64,000 bases of DNA from positions 1-64,000 of the forward strand of contig JAMXFF010000035.1 in the NCBI GenBank assembly GCA_025370845.1, read 5' to 3'. Position 1 is the first letter of the stretch; each line of letters starts with the position of its first letter. Of the stretch, positions 1-9,933 are shown piece by piece. Position numbers and translations under genes: made by a program. Source of the stretch: Laspinema palackyanum D2a. Lineage in GTDB: Bacteria; Cyanobacteriota; Cyanobacteriia; Cyanobacteriales; Laspinemataceae. The notes beneath the pieces are model-generated. The model did not search any database. It was given only the letters and a program-made list of their open reading frames with translations, and was not told the origin of the DNA.

Positions 1-109
1 GGATCCTTCAGTTCCTAGGGGCCTCCTGCCAGAAATATTATTTACTCACTTGATGAAACCTGCGGAATGTGGGTTTATCGGGTTAATTATTTTTTATTTC
101 ATCTACAGC

Positions 110-145
110 AAAACCAGGCGGGGGATAAATCCCCCGCCTGGTTTT
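110..145. terminator. Perfect inverted repeat downstream of argH
   Basis: A 17-base arm (AAAACCAGGCGGGGGAT) is followed after a 2-base loop by its exact complement, ending in TTTT. It lies 21 bases past the argH stop and reads as a GC-rich stem flanked by A and T on both strands, so it could stop transcription from either side. Role inferred from structure and position. Confidence 0.75.
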
Positions 146-166
146 GTCACGGGTGCCAGATCTCAG

Positions 167-1555
167 TTACACTTCTTTAAACCGCATCTTAGCCTCAGTT
201 AGAGCTTTTCTCACTTGTTCAAATCCGGTGCCACCGTAGCTATTGCGGGCGGAGACGACTTGTTTGGGGGCGATCGCCGCATAAATATCCGTCTCAAAGG
301 CGGGATGCAATGCTTTCCACTCTTCTAGGGTTAAATCTTTTAACAATTTCCCCGCCGATAGAGAGGTTTTAACAACTTTTCCCACCAAATTATAAGCTTC
401 TCGAAAGGGGACTCCTTTCGCAGCTAAATAATCAGCCACATCGGTGGCATTGGAGAAGTCTTCGGCAACGGCTTCAGCAAGGCGTTCTTCCCGAAATTGG
501 ATGCCTTCACTCATTAAAATTGTCATCGCTTCTAGGCAAGCTTTAACAGTTTTTACGGCATCAAAGAGGCATTCTTTATCTTCTTGCAGGTCTTTATTGT
601 AGGCTAAAGGTAAGCCTTTCATCAACACTAACATTCCTTGTAAATGCCCGAAAACCCGGCCTGTTTTTCCTCGAACTAATTCAGGAACATCCGGGTTTTT
701 CTTCTGCGGCATGATGCTGGAACCCGTGGCACAGCTATCAGTGAGGGTGATAAAGCTAAATTCTTGCGACGCCCAAAGGATGACTTCTTCAGATAAGCGA
801 CTCAGATGGACGAGAATTAGACTAGAGGCACAGAGAAACTCGATCGCAAAATCGCGATCGCTCACCGCATCTAAACTGTTATTATAAGGGCGGCTAAACC
901 CCAGTTCTTGGGCGGTGAAGTGGCGATCAATCGGAAACGTTGTTCCCGCTAACGCACCGGCCCCTAATGGGCAAATATCCACGCGCTGATAAATCTCTCC
1001 CAAACGGTCCCAGTCGCGCTGTGCCATTTCAAAATAGGCCAGGAGGTGATGGGCTAAACTAATCGGTTGGGCGCGTTGCAGGTGGGTATAACCGGGGATT
1101 AAGGTTTCTACATGGCGATCGGCCAATTCAAGCAAAACACCTTGAAAGTCGCGAATGTGTTGCCGAATTTGCTCGATTTGGTCCCGCAGATAGAGTCGGG
1201 TATCGGTGCCCACTTGATCATTGCGCGATCGCGCCGTATGGAGTTTTTTCCCCACATCTCCCACCAATTCCGTCAAGCGACGTTCCACAGCAAAATGGAC
1301 ATCTTCAGCATCGGTTCCGGGTTTAAATAACCCTTGGCGATATTCTTGGCGAATTTGTTCGAGTCCCTTCATCAGTTTGTCTGCTTCATCCAGGGAGATA
1401 ATGCCGGTTTTGCCTAACATTTTGGCATGGGCCATCGAGCCGGTCAAATCATACTCAATCAGTTGAATATCAAACCCGATACTGGCATTGAAGCGGGCGA
1501 TCGCCGGATGTAATGCACCTTCAAATCGTTGACTCCAGGTTTTTTGTTCTGTCAT
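167..1555 (-). CDS. argH: Argininosuccinate lyase
   Basis: Last enzyme of arginine synthesis; a cytosolic homotetramer that splits argininosuccinate into arginine and fumarate. The protein is about 462 residues, the usual length, and carries the fumarase/aspartase-superfamily signature [11 protein letters not shown] together with the TARSRNDQ and [10 protein letters not shown] blocks expected of ArgH. A TTG lies two codons upstream, but the ATG at 1555 opening [13 protein letters not shown] is the more natural start. It is the last gene of a minus-strand series (DUF502, nusB, ftsY, phosphatase, small membrane protein, argH) and is followed by a strong hairpin. Nothing in the reading frame looks damaged. 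Confidence 0.97.
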   Translation of the reverse strand: MTEQKTWSQRFEGALHPAIARFNASIGFDIQLIEYDLTGSMAHAKMLGKTGIISLDEADKLMKGLEQIRQEYRQGLFKPGTDAEDVHFAVERRLTELVGDVGKKLHTARSRNDQVGTDTRLYLRDQIEQIRQHIRDFQGVLLELADRHVETLIPGYTHLQRAQPISLAHHLLAYFEMAQRDWDRLGEIYQRVDICPLGAGALAGTTFPIDRHFTAQELGFSRPYNNSLDAVSDRDFAIEFLCASSLILVHLSRLSEEVILWASQEFSFITLTDSCATGSSIMPQKKNPDVPELVRGKTGRVFGHLQGMLVLMKGLPLAYNKDLQEDKECLFDAVKTVKACLEAMTILMSEGIQFREERLAEAVAEDFSNATDVADYLAAKGVPFREAYNLVGKVVKTSLSAGKLLKDLTLEEWKALHPAFETDIYAAIAPKQVVSARNSYGGTGFEQVRKALTEAKMRFKEV

Positions 1556-1662
1556 GCTCAATTAACCGCCTTCTTAACTCGCTCACAAAAACATTGTTGG
1601 TCTTTTCGAGCCTGAAGTTGTTTCTTGTTTGAAACCGTACCCAGGACAAATGACCCGTGACT

Positions 1663-1917
1663 TTAACTACCTCGGAATCCCCGGAATAGATAACCCAGAA
1701 CCATACCAATGATTAAGGCCCAAATTTGTCCAGTTTCAACAAAGTTATCCCAGGCGTTTTTAATTTGACCCATAATATCCGGATCGCTGACTTGTTGAGC
1801 CAGGACGATCGCCTGCCGGAAAGAGTCCCCCATCAACCCAAAGAGGACTTCACTGCTGTTGGGAGGGGTAGCTAATTGAGCAATTAATTCCTGAATACTA
1901 GAAAACAATATTGTCAT
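1663..1917 (-). CDS. Small single-pass membrane protein
   Basis: An 84-residue protein of unknown function. The first 60 residues look like a soluble amphipathic segment; residues about 63-78 (IWALIIGMVLGYLFRG) form one hydrophobic helix followed by Arg-rich residues, so the C-terminus probably stays in the cytoplasm. It sits between the phosphatase and argH on the same strand and may be transcribed with them. No recognisable enzymatic motif and no clear ribosome binding site. It looks real because its composition and placement fit the neighbours; its family is not recognised. Confidence 0.7.
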   Translation of the reverse strand: MTILFSSIQELIAQLATPPNSSEVLFGLMGDSFRQAIVLAQQVSDPDIMGQIKNAWDNFVETGQIWALIIGMVLGYLFRGFRGS

Positions 1918-2037
1918 GATTTTTTAACACCCGTGAGAGGGGATGAAGAGGGCTTTTTGCAGTATGCCGGATGAAGTTCCCCCTGTAAACGACCCGATCG
2001 CAATTCTTCCATGAAGTGGCAACAGCGGGCGGGGGTT

Positions 2038-3489
2038 TTAACCCCCACCCCCCTCCTCAGACCCGGTTTTTGCTGGGTCCTCCTCCCCCTTGACTTGCAG
2101 GACAATCAGGGTCATATCATCAGTATTTTGCGTATCCGGGCCGATAAAATGACCGACCCGCTCGAACAGGTGTTCTAAAATGGCTTGGGGCTTTTGATAA
2201 TGTTGACAAGCCCATTCCAAGGCCGCTGTCAAGTTTTCCTCATCAAAGCGATCGCCCACTTGGTTGCTGGCATCGGTAAACCCGTCCGTGTAATAAATCA
2301 GCGTATCTCCTGGCTGGAGCTGAATCTGTGCTTCTTGATACTGGGTATCCGGGTCTAACCCAATCAACATCCCCAACGTATCTAACCGCTGAATCGTCCT
2401 TGTCGATGCCTGCCACAATAACGGTGGATTATGTGCCGCATTGCTATAGGACAAAATCCGCGTTTCCGGGTCATACTCCGAATAAAACAGCGTCACAAAC
2501 CGATGAGAATTCTCCAAATCCGCATACATCACCCGGTTTAAATGCTGAAGAATTCGCGAGGGAGAATGGCCGTTGAGGACCTCTGCGCGTAACATTCCTC
2601 GGGTCATGGTCATAATCAACCCCGCAGGTACCCCTTTCCCCATCACATCGCCAATGACGATGCTCCAGCGTCCGTTCGGTTTTCCGCCCTGATTTTTTGA
2701 TTGGGCAAAGTCGTGGGTTGTGGGAATAAAATCGTAGTAGTCGCCCCCCACCCGATTGGCAGTTTCACAACAAGCAGCCAGTTCAATCCCATTAATCGTC
2801 GGACATTGACGCGGTAGGAGTCGCAGTTGGATTTCTGCCCCAATTTCTAATTCTCGGTCCAGTCGTTCCTTCTTCCGCAGTTCTACGGTGAGCTCGTCAT
2901 TTTCGATCGCCACCGCAGTTTGATCCGCCACTAACCGGACCAACTTCTGGCGCGTCGGAGTCCAAGTATAGTCCGGGTCCCGACTGAACACATACAGACG
3001 ACCGCGTTCGGTATTTTTAACCAAAATGGCAGTGCCAAATAACTGCACATCTGACCCCAAATAGGGGCTCACTTGATAATCTAACGCCGAGGGAGGCAGA
3101 CTTGAGGCGGCCAGGTTAGAATCATCCATGATTTGACGAGTCAGGTTTTCTAATGCCTGTCGAATATCATGACATTCGTGACCATCCTGGCAATGAAGTT
3201 GCTGTAACCTCACTTGACCATTGGGTTTAAACAGGATCAATGCTCCCCCATCTGCATCGGTGACCCGACTCGCCACCAGGGGAATCAACTCCAAGAACTG
3301 ATTCAAATTGTTGAAGCTGCGGAGGGCAAATCCCAAGGATGACAGCAAATCTTGGACTTTCTTTTGTTCCCGATGCAAACGCGCCACCAGTTCTTTGAGG
3401 GCAAAGACGGGGGTGACGTCTGCGGATGCGCTGCCGTTGTCGGGTATATCTGGCTGAAATGGCTGTCGAGGGAGAGGCAAAGAAGTCAT
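2038..3489 (-). CDS. GAF-domain SpoIIE-type PP2C phosphatase (RsbU-like)
   Basis: Serine/threonine phosphatase of the PPM/SpoIIE group that usually controls partner-switching by dephosphorylating an anti-sigma-factor antagonist. Residues about 30-215 include a coiled start and a GAF sensor domain (ADGGALILF, then VRLVADQTAVAIEND). The C-terminal half is the phosphatase, with GGDYYDF, GDVMGKGVPAGLIM, NAAHNPPLL, YTDGFTDA and NTDDMTLIVL, which carry the metal-binding aspartates. It follows ftsY after about 660 bases. A stand-alone STAS protein at 45476-45802 is a possible but unproven partner. The extreme C-terminus is acidic and glycine-rich. Confidence 0.93.
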   Translation of the reverse strand: MTSLPLPRQPFQPDIPDNGSASADVTPVFALKELVARLHREQKKVQDLLSSLGFALRSFNNLNQFLELIPLVASRVTDADGGALILFKPNGQVRLQQLHCQDGHECHDIRQALENLTRQIMDDSNLAASSLPPSALDYQVSPYLGSDVQLFGTAILVKNTERGRLYVFSRDPDYTWTPTRQKLVRLVADQTAVAIENDELTVELRKKERLDRELEIGAEIQLRLLPRQCPTINGIELAACCETANRVGGDYYDFIPTTHDFAQSKNQGGKPNGRWSIVIGDVMGKGVPAGLIMTMTRGMLRAEVLNGHSPSRILQHLNRVMYADLENSHRFVTLFYSEYDPETRILSYSNAAHNPPLLWQASTRTIQRLDTLGMLIGLDPDTQYQEAQIQLQPGDTLIYYTDGFTDASNQVGDRFDEENLTAALEWACQHYQKPQAILEHLFERVGHFIGPDTQNTDDMTLIVLQVKGEEDPAKTGSEEGGGG

Positions 3490-4148
3490 TGAGTCAAGCT
3501 CGCTCCAGCGGGAGTGATTATATCTTTTGTTTGGGGGTAGAAATTACCCCACACCACAGAGTCTGGTGTTAAAGAATAGCTGCCAATTGGGTTTGGCGAT
3601 CGCCCTTATGGATTGTTTAAGGGCTGATGATGTTAAAGCAGTTCTAAATTAACCCTTATGCAACCGATTTAAACTCCGTTGCAAGATAATATTCGCGGCA
3701 AAAGGTAGGAATTCGAGTGTTTGGCATCTGGGGGAGTCTCCCCAGTGTCTTGAGTGGGTTGTAACAAAACTCACACGATCGATTTCCGATGCGGATCGCG
3801 GGGGTGGACTGATTTTCTATCCAGCAGGCGGCTTCAGCGTGATGATTCCTCAACCCTGAGCCGACTGCATGAAGCATCAATCCAGATTTCTACAGACATC
3901 GCATTAAAGTGGATTCATGATAGCGCTATTTATAAGCTCTGCCAATCCACTAATGGGGGGGTTTTCCCTCCTCGATTCCTCAAAGAAGCGATCGCTGATT
4001 TGTTCGATTTCTTGTCACCCATTCCTCAATGCCAGACTCTACCCGGCGGGCGAATGACCTGCCGGGACAGACTGCTTGCAAACCTTCAGTCTGATGACTT
4101 GAGCCCATTGAGTCTGAAGGTTTAACGTCTCTATTCTTGCTCTAGATC
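3490..4148. other. Intergenic region between ftsY and the phosphatase gene
   Basis: About 660 bases with no gene I can support. It contains a short hairpin at 3729-3746 (CTGGGG paired with CCCCAG), a GC-rich hairpin near 4039-4065 and a longer one at 4080-4123. A GTG-started open frame at 3754-4125 has no family resemblance and no ribosome binding site. The upstream promoter of the phosphatase should lie here, but no confident -35/-10 pair stands out. Confidence 0.5.
4080..4123 (-). terminator. Hairpin downstream of ftsY
   Basis: AAACCTTCAG pairs with CTGAAGGTTT across a 24-base loop that can itself fold. It begins 26 bases past the ftsY stop. On the minus strand the stem ends in TTT only, so a classical U-tract is weak; it could be an imperfect terminator or an mRNA 3' end. 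Confidence 0.4.
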
Positions 4149-5831
4149 CTAGCCACCAATCAAGGCTTCAACAAACTCGTAGCTGGAAAAGGGGCGCAGG
4201 TCTTCGATTCCTTCCCCGGCACCGATAAAGCGGATGGGTAATCCCATCTGCTGCACGATCGCCAAGGCTATGCCACCTTTAGCAGTTCCATCCAATTTTG
4301 TCAAGATAACCCCACTCAAATTAATCGCTTCCGAAAATACTTGAGCTTGACGGAGGCCGTTTTGTCCCAGAGTTGCATCCAAAACCAGGAGTGATTCTAC
4401 CACTGCATCCGGTGCTTTTCTATCCACGATTCTACGGATTTTTGCCAATTCGTCCATCAGATTCTTTTTATTCTGCAAACGTCCGGCAGTATCCACCAGC
4501 AGCAATTCTGTGCCTCGGGCCATCGCGGCTGAAATCCCATCAAACACCACCGCTGCGGGGTCGGAATTTTTCACCGGGTTGGCAATCACTTCCACATCGG
4601 CGCGACTTCCCCACACCTTCACTTGCTCAACTGCAGCGGCGCGGAAGGTATCTGCTGCGGCAATTAGGGTCTTATAACCGGATTGTTTGGACAAATGGGC
4701 AATTTTACCGATAGTGGTCGTTTTACCGGCCCCATTGACTCCGGCAATCACCCAAATATTCAGGGTCTCTTTCTCCGGGACAAAGTTAGCATTGTATTTT
4801 TCCTGAAAGGGGCGATCGAGCATTTCCCGGAGGATTTTTTTCAGGTAGGCGATCGCCTCTGCTGGGGGAAGTGCCTCTTCTTTTAACTTCTGCTGAAGGG
4901 CCTCAATAATCAAATCTGTTGCCTCTACCCCGACATCCGCTTGCAACAGGGCCGTTTCAATTTCCATCACCGCTGCTTTATTCAGCGGCCCCTGTCCAAC
5001 GATCGCCCGGAGTTGGTTAATTAAACTCCGACGGGTTCTATCCAACCCCTGGCGTAACTTCTGTAACCAAGTAATTTCTTCAATAGAAACCTGATCAGGA
5101 CGGCGTCCCTGCGCCGCCAGCACTTCCGCTGACCACAAAAAGCCCTCATCAAACGCCAATCCGGGAATTTCTGTCCCTTCCATCTCCGGTTGTCCCGGGG
5201 TCCCGGGCCGTCTGAAGTCCTCCTCTACCGGGGCCTCCACAGCAGTTTCCTCTAACCGCTGCATTCTCGCCTGTCGTTCCGCCTCCGCTCGTGCCAGGAA
5301 TGACACCGGAGCCGGTGCTGGCTCCGCCGGTTCCAAGGTTTCCGTCTGTTCTGAGGTTTCAATAGCCAGAGCCGCTGCTGGTTCTATAAACTCCTCTGGA
5401 ACTGCCTCGGGTTCTGTAGCTTCCTCCGAGGCATCTAAGGGTTCTTCGGCGATCAATTCAAAGGCAGGGTCCTCCGTTTCAGATTCCGGTTCTTCCCGTT
5501 CTCCCTCAGCTTCCAATTCTCCCTCGGCTTCCAGTTCTTCCGGTTCTCCCTCCGCTTCCGGTTCTCCCCCCGCTTCCAGTTCTTCCTCCGCTTCCAGTTC
5601 TTCCCCCGCTTCCAGTTCTCCCCCCGCTTCCGGTTCTTCCGAAGCAGAAACCTGTTGCTTTTGAATATTTTGATAAGCAGCTTTAGCCCAGTTCAGATAA
5701 TCTTCGGCAACTTCTGGGGTCGTTTCCTCAGCCTCAGATTCCGGCTGCTTTGCAGTCGGTTCTATTGCCTGTTCTTGTTCTTGTTTTTGTTCTTTATCGT
5801 TGAACTGACGGCGGAACCAATTAAACACCAT
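4149..5831 (-). CDS. ftsY: Signal recognition particle receptor FtsY
   Basis: GTPase that docks the SRP-ribosome complex at the membrane for co-translational insertion. The start at 5831 gives MVFNWFRRQF, typical for cyanobacterial FtsY, rather than an upstream ATG five codons earlier. With five residues added for that upstream ATG, residues about 20-230 are a very acidic A domain with Glu-rich imperfect repeats (ELEAEGELEAEGE), followed by the helical N domain (about 255-345) and the G domain with P-loop GVNGAGKTTT at about 369, DTFRAAAVEQ, DTAGRLQNKKN and TKLDGTAKGG. At about 560 residues it is long because of the A domain. It lies downstream of nusB on the same strand. Confidence 0.96.
   Translation of the reverse strand: MVFNWFRRQFNDKEQKQEQEQAIEPTAKQPESEAEETTPEVAEDYLNWAKAAYQNIQKQQVSASEEPEAGGELEAGEELEAEEELEAGGEPEAEGEPEELEAEGELEAEGEREEPESETEDPAFELIAEEPLDASEEATEPEAVPEEFIEPAAALAIETSEQTETLEPAEPAPAPVSFLARAEAERQARMQRLEETAVEAPVEEDFRRPGTPGQPEMEGTEIPGLAFDEGFLWSAEVLAAQGRRPDQVSIEEITWLQKLRQGLDRTRRSLINQLRAIVGQGPLNKAAVMEIETALLQADVGVEATDLIIEALQQKLKEEALPPAEAIAYLKKILREMLDRPFQEKYNANFVPEKETLNIWVIAGVNGAGKTTTIGKIAHLSKQSGYKTLIAAADTFRAAAVEQVKVWGSRADVEVIANPVKNSDPAAVVFDGISAAMARGTELLLVDTAGRLQNKKNLMDELAKIRRIVDRKAPDAVVESLLVLDATLGQNGLRQAQVFSEAINLSGVILTKLDGTAKGGIALAIVQQMGLPIRFIGAGEGIEDLRPFSSYEFVEALIGG
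5490..5645 (-). repeat. In-frame Glu-rich microsatellite-like repeat in ftsY
   Basis: Imperfect 12-18 base units rich in GCTTCC, GGTTCT and TCTCCC (plus-strand view) encode alternating GELEA, GEPEA and EEL units. All changes keep the frame, so variation would alter only the length of the acidic tail. Confidence 0.75.
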
Positions 5832-5962
5832 AGCACTTACCAGCAAGAGAGCTTTGCCGACTATTTTAAAGGGTCGGGGAGAGATTTTTGAAGAGAAATG
5901 GCCCAGGTCCTATCCCCAGGACAGGATTGCGATCGTTGCGATCAGAAGCAACGGGGGAGAGA

Positions 5963-6592
5963 TTATTCTTGCGGCACCTTCTCATGAAACTGTTCGGTGA
6001 CCCGACGCAAGACGCCATTGACAAAGCGATAGCCATCTTCACCGCTATAGCGTTTGGCTAATTCTACGGCTTCATTGATGGCGATGCGTTCTTGGAGACC
6101 GAGATAGCGCATTTCAGCCACTGCAATTCGCAGGATATCGCGATCGATGCGAGCAATCCGATTTAGCTGCCAATTGACGATCGCCTGTTGGAGGATGGCA
6201 TCAATTTCTTCGCGATTGGCGTTTACCAGGGTCAGGGTTTCTAGGGTGTACGCCTTGACTTCTTTTTGGTTAGTCAGTTGCAGAAACTCAGGCAATTCCA
6301 TTGCCATTGCCAACCGGTTAATGGCGGTTTGGGTGAGTTCTACGGCTTCGTAGACCATTGTCCGAGAACTTTGCACCGTGGTGGCTTGAATTTCGCTGCC
6401 TAACAGGCGATCGTTGCTGCGTTTGAGTTCAGCCGCAGCGGTTTCTAGGATATCGTGGACTTCAGTCGTCAGGGCGCGAACCGCAGCGAGGACTAGATCG
6501 GAGAGTTGTTGAGCGCTGAGTTTTTCCAGATTGGAACTCAGCTGACTCATACTCAGCAGGGCGAGTTCACGAGCGACTCTTTGAGCTTTCAT
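5963..6592 (-). CDS. nusB: Transcription antitermination factor NusB
   Basis: RNA-binding all-helical protein that, with NusE/S10, assists antitermination of rRNA operons. The 209-residue product starts MKAQRVARELALLSMSQLS, the family's first helix, and keeps the C-terminal block RDILRIAVAEMRYL, AINEAVELAKRYSGEDGYRFVNGVL. It carries an insert of about 60 residues in the middle compared with the 140-residue E. coli form, a common cyanobacterial feature. It lies 26 bases downstream of the DUF502 gene and 131 bases upstream of ftsY, so the three probably form one operon. Confidence 0.95.
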   Translation of the reverse strand: MKAQRVARELALLSMSQLSSNLEKLSAQQLSDLVLAAVRALTTEVHDILETAAAELKRSNDRLLGSEIQATTVQSSRTMVYEAVELTQTAINRLAMAMELPEFLQLTNQKEVKAYTLETLTLVNANREEIDAILQQAIVNWQLNRIARIDRDILRIAVAEMRYLGLQERIAINEAVELAKRYSGEDGYRFVNGVLRRVTEQFHEKVPQE

Positions 6593-6618
6593 AATGCCAG
6601 GAGTTAACTTGGGTGGGT

Positions 6619-7353
6619 TTAGATATATTCTTTTTGTTCTTCAGAAACGAGGGTCTGCCGTTTGACCTCAGGTCTGAGTTCCTGTAGCTTGCGATCGCTC
6701 GATGGAGGTAGGGGCAAGGGTCCAGTCATGGGCGGGCTAACAATGCCACCGGAGACGATGACTTTAAAGGCATCTTCCACAGACATGGAGAGGTTGACCA
6801 CTTCTTCTTCAGAAACGACAGCATACCACCCACTGGTCGGGTTAGGCGTGGTGGGAATAAAAATACTGACCATTCCCCCGGATAATTGGGATTGGATTTC
6901 GGCGGCGACACCCCCAGTGACGAAGGCGATCGCCCAGATTCCTTTGCGCGGATACTCGACTAAAATCACCCGTCGAAATTTCCCATTGGAATCTTTCAGG
7001 ACGGTTTCTAAAATTTGCTTGAGGGTTTTATAAACCGAACCCGCCAGGGGAATCGCTTGCAGCACTCGTTCCCCCAAGTCGAGCAACCATCGTCCGGCGA
7101 TGTTGCGTGCCATCAACCCAATCAGCAGAATACTCAGGAGGGGAACGGCTAATCCGACTCCTAGGTTAATCAGGTTGACTAAAATGGGGTGGAGGTTGTC
7201 AAAGGGATTAAGCTGCTTGGGAATACTGGTCAGGAAATCGATCACCCATCGAGCAATAGTAATGGTCAGCCAGATGGTGGTTGCCAGGGGAATGATCACC
7301 AGCAGTCCAGCAATCAGGTCATTTTTTAAGTCTTGTTTAAGGCGTTGGATCAC
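6619..7353 (-). CDS. DUF502 family membrane protein
   Basis: A 244-residue inner-membrane protein of the DUF502 family, function unknown. Two hydrophobic helices span about residues 14-38 (LIAGLLVIIPLATTIWLTI) and 58-85 (LINLGVGLAVPLLSILLIGL), followed by the conserved soluble part with IPLAGSVYKTLKQI and VEYPRKGIWAIAFVTG and the segment IFIPTTPNPTSGW. A GTG start at 7353 is supported by GGAGAG about ten bases upstream. It heads the nusB-ftsY series. The C-terminal tail is proline- and charge-rich. Confidence 0.9.
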   Translation of the reverse strand: MIQRLKQDLKNDLIAGLLVIIPLATTIWLTITIARWVIDFLTSIPKQLNPFDNLHPILVNLINLGVGLAVPLLSILLIGLMARNIAGRWLLDLGERVLQAIPLAGSVYKTLKQILETVLKDSNGKFRRVILVEYPRKGIWAIAFVTGGVAAEIQSQLSGGMVSIFIPTTPNPTSGWYAVVSEEEVVNLSMSVEDAFKVIVSGGIVSPPMTGPLPLPPSSDRKLQELRPEVKRQTLVSEEQKEYI

Positions 7354-7935
7354 AGCTTACCCACTCTCCTTTTGTTCGGAAACATTACGCGATCGCCACT
7401 TTTAACTGCTTCATTCTCAACAAACGGTATCATTTTCGGTCTCCCAAAAACCGTCTGAGTCGGCCTCAGAATTCTTTCGCTTCGCCCCCTCCCTCGGGGG
7501 ATCAGCACCGGCGAGGGAGGATCCCGCGAATGAATCCCCACAAAACCCTGATTCTGTGAGTGAGCACTTTTGCGGGCTATTTAGCCCATCAGTTCTCTTG
7601 CAAAAGTCCAGACTGAATCGGTTTCAGTTTCTTTGCAGAAACGGAAACGGGATTTCGTATCTTCTGATACTATACCCTGGGTTCTGAGCAAAGACAGTAT
7701 CCTGTTCCACAAGGGCGCTTCTCTTCTCAATTGTAAAGAATTATTGCCCAGTAATGAGGCGCGAGATGGAAAAAATGGTCCGGCTGACTTGAAACGGAAT
7801 CCGGGACCCGGTTTGCCGGGTAAAGCGCAAAGAGCAACCCGCAGATCTCGAAGAGATTCTTCCATCCCATTCCAGATCGGCGGGTTGAGCGGTCAATCGG
7901 GCTAGGGATGGAAGGCGGGGGCGATCCCGCCAGAA
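7354..7935. other. Gene-free region between glycosyltransferase and DUF502 genes
   Basis: About 580 bases. Open frames of 90-95 codons on both strands (7581-7865 minus, 7633-7905 plus) overlap each other and match no family. Short inverted elements are visible: GGGCTATTTAGCCC near 7572 and a run near 7800 (CCGGGACCCGGTTTGCCGGG). The DUF502/nusB/ftsY promoter probably lies at the low-coordinate end, but no boxes are clear. Confidence 0.5.
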
Positions 7936-8856
7936 TTAAGACGGGTTGGATGTGGTGGCATTGCTGGTGGGTTGCGGGTCTAACTGAGGCGTGGGCATAT
8001 TTTGGAGTTCCCACACTTTGAGCAAGATCAGATATTCATAAAATGCCTGTAAAGTACACCAAGCAAATCCGGCGCGTCCATCGAGGATGCCCCCGAGCAT
8101 AAAGTACATATAAATAAAACGCAACAGGGGCCGAAAGGGGAGGCGCAAGGAGAGATCTTTGAGTGCTCGGCGTTTTTCCACTTCCGATCGCCCAAAGAAG
8201 AGATTATTCCAGGAGACTTCTCCTTTTTGCAGTTGGCGCAGGGTTTCTTGCGCTTCATCACTGGAGTAGCGGTTATGTTTGTCCAACCAGCGACTCAATC
8301 CTTTACTACTGGTGTAGTGGGGATAGGTTTCTTTGAGAAATCCCGTGGGACCATCACAGACTTCCCGTTCCGTATGTCCGTAATCCGTGAACCATACCTT
8401 GTCCTTGCGGAATAAACGCAGTTGATAGCGGGGATACTGGGTGCTGTACCGGATCCATTGATTCATAAACATGACGCGCTCGGCGACATAGTAGGCGATG
8501 ATCTCGCCTGGGTTGGCGATCGCATCGAGACATTCCTGAAATAATTCAGGAGTCATGCGTTCATCCGCTTCTAGGATGTACACCCATTCATGCTGGGTGG
8601 GAATCTCTTGCAGCATCCAAGTCCGCTGTTTGCCGTGACTTTCAAAGGGATGCTGAACCACCTGTACGGGATATTGACGGGCAATCTCCACGGTGCGATC
8701 GCTTGACATCGAGTCCACCACGATAATCTCATCACTCAGCATGGCGGACTCGATGCAAGGGGCAATATCAATTTGCTCGTTATGGGTCAGGATATAAATC
8801 GAGAACATGGGGGGCAATTGCCAATAATCGGCTGAATTGTGAATAGTTGTTGCCAT
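7936..8856 (-). CDS. Glycosyltransferase family 2 (LgtF/WaaE-like)
   Basis: Transfers a sugar to a growing glycan at the cytosolic membrane face; substrate unknown. The GT-A fold is shown by FSIYILTHNEQIDIAPCIES, DEIIVVDSMSSDRT, the LEADERMTPEL motif in place of DXD and the later LRLFRKDKVWF segment typical of LgtF-like enzymes. Hydrophobic stretches near residues 230-285 may be membrane-associated. The start is uncertain: ATG at 8856 gives 306 residues, ATG at 8808 (MFSIYILTHNE) removes a 16-residue non-homologous leader. The next gene upstream is HpsJ-like, which suggests a role in exopolysaccharide or slime synthesis. Confidence 0.9.
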   Translation of the reverse strand: MATTIHNSADYWQLPPMFSIYILTHNEQIDIAPCIESAMLSDEIIVVDSMSSDRTVEIARQYPVQVVQHPFESHGKQRTWMLQEIPTQHEWVYILEADERMTPELFQECLDAIANPGEIIAYYVAERVMFMNQWIRYSTQYPRYQLRLFRKDKVWFTDYGHTEREVCDGPTGFLKETYPHYTSSKGLSRWLDKHNRYSSDEAQETLRQLQKGEVSWNNLFFGRSEVEKRRALKDLSLRLPFRPLLRFIYMYFMLGGILDGRAGFAWCTLQAFYEYLILLKVWELQNMPTPQLDPQPTSNATTSNPS

Positions 8857-9114
8857 CGGCGATCAAAACTTGTCTGCGACGCCGGTATCGGCGAGTTAGT
8901 TGGACCACACCACCCTTTCTGGGTAGAAGGGTTGCACTGGGTGAGCGCCCTGACGCACCCATTTCGCCCTAATCGTAACTCAACCGAGACGATTGGAACG
9001 AGGGCAACCTCGGCAAATTAAAAGACTGTGACTCGAATAGAATTGAGAGCAAACTGAGTTCCCAATTAGACGGGGTATCCCTGAGTGATGATTGAATGCG
9101 ATCGCCGATTTCTT

Positions 9115-9933
9115 CTAACGACCCATCGATTTACGTCGTCCTCCCCCAACAGTCCCCATACTTTTTAAGCCCGTCCAGCCAATAATGCTATAAGCCACGG
9201 ATAACAACAAACTAGAAATCCCGGTTTGCACGGCTAACTTGGTAAATCGAGTTTTGGTCTGAGCTTCCAGTTCTTGCTGACGAGAGCGAATCTGGGTGAT
9301 TTGTTGAGTCCGAAGATTATCCGCACTGAATTGTTGGTTGAGAAACTGATCCAAAGCTTGGGGATTTTGCTGAAATTGTTCCAGTAATTCCTTCTCTTGT
9401 TGCGGCACATCTGGACTTTCGAGCGCTTCATTCAGTCGGTCGGGATTCGATAGTAATTCCCGAATTTGTCCCCCAATTGCACTTCGGCGTTGCTGAATTT
9501 CTGTCTCTACATTGTCGTTTTCAAGTTGGCTTACGATTTGACCTTCCGTCTGGCTGGCCTGTTCTCGAATCTGCTGCAATGCCTCAGAACGTTGCAGGCG
9601 CACGTTATTCAAATGCAGGGGAAATACGACTAAAAATACCACCCCAAGAATTGTGGATAATACAAAAGACCAAAATCTCAAATCTTGGAACGGGTTGCGT
9701 TTTGCGGCTCCACCCCCTTCAGCCCGATCCATCCAAGATCCGGTCACTAAAAAAGCTATGCCTACTAAAGGAATAATTCCTCGTTCTACAAGTTGAGCCG
9801 CGTAGGCAATTTGCCATTCTCTCGACCCGGGCTGAAAGGGAATGGCTAACAGGACATAATCTACCAGTGATGATACAATTAAAATCACCCCGATTACTTT
9901 TAGGGACATTGAAGCTACAGACTCTTGATTCAT
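9115..9933 (-). CDS. HpsJ-like membrane protein
   Basis: Resembles HpsJ family proteins, linked in filamentous cyanobacteria to the hormogonium polysaccharide locus. Residues about 11-31 (VIGVILIVSSLVDYVLLAIP) and 45-63 are membrane helices, another lies near 88-108, and a last one at about 235-255. Between the last two is a Gln/Glu-rich coiled coil of about 120 residues (EQASQTEGQIVSQLEND and following). The start is well set by AGGAG nine bases before ATG 9933. The neighbouring glycosyltransferases on the same strand fit a polysaccharide export or assembly role; the assignment rests on topology and N-terminal resemblance. Confidence 0.75.
   Translation of the reverse strand: MNQESVASMSLKVIGVILIVSSLVDYVLLAIPFQPGSREWQIAYAAQLVERGIIPLVGIAFLVTGSWMDRAEGGGAAKRNPFQDLRFWSFVLSTILGVVFLVVFPLHLNNVRLQRSEALQQIREQASQTEGQIVSQLENDNVETEIQQRRSAIGGQIRELLSNPDRLNEALESPDVPQQEKELLEQFQQNPQALDQFLNQQFSADNLRTQQITQIRSRQQELEAQTKTRFTKLAVQTGISSLLLSVAYSIIGWTGLKSMGTVGGGRRKSMGR

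Noticed and set aside
3754..4125. 123-codon open frame on the plus strand
   Set aside because: GTG start without a ribosome binding site, runs through the hairpins downstream of ftsY, composition unlike a coding region, no motif.
7581..7905. Overlapping open frames on both strands
   Set aside because: They overlap each other in opposite strands, have no motif, and a promoter region is expected here.
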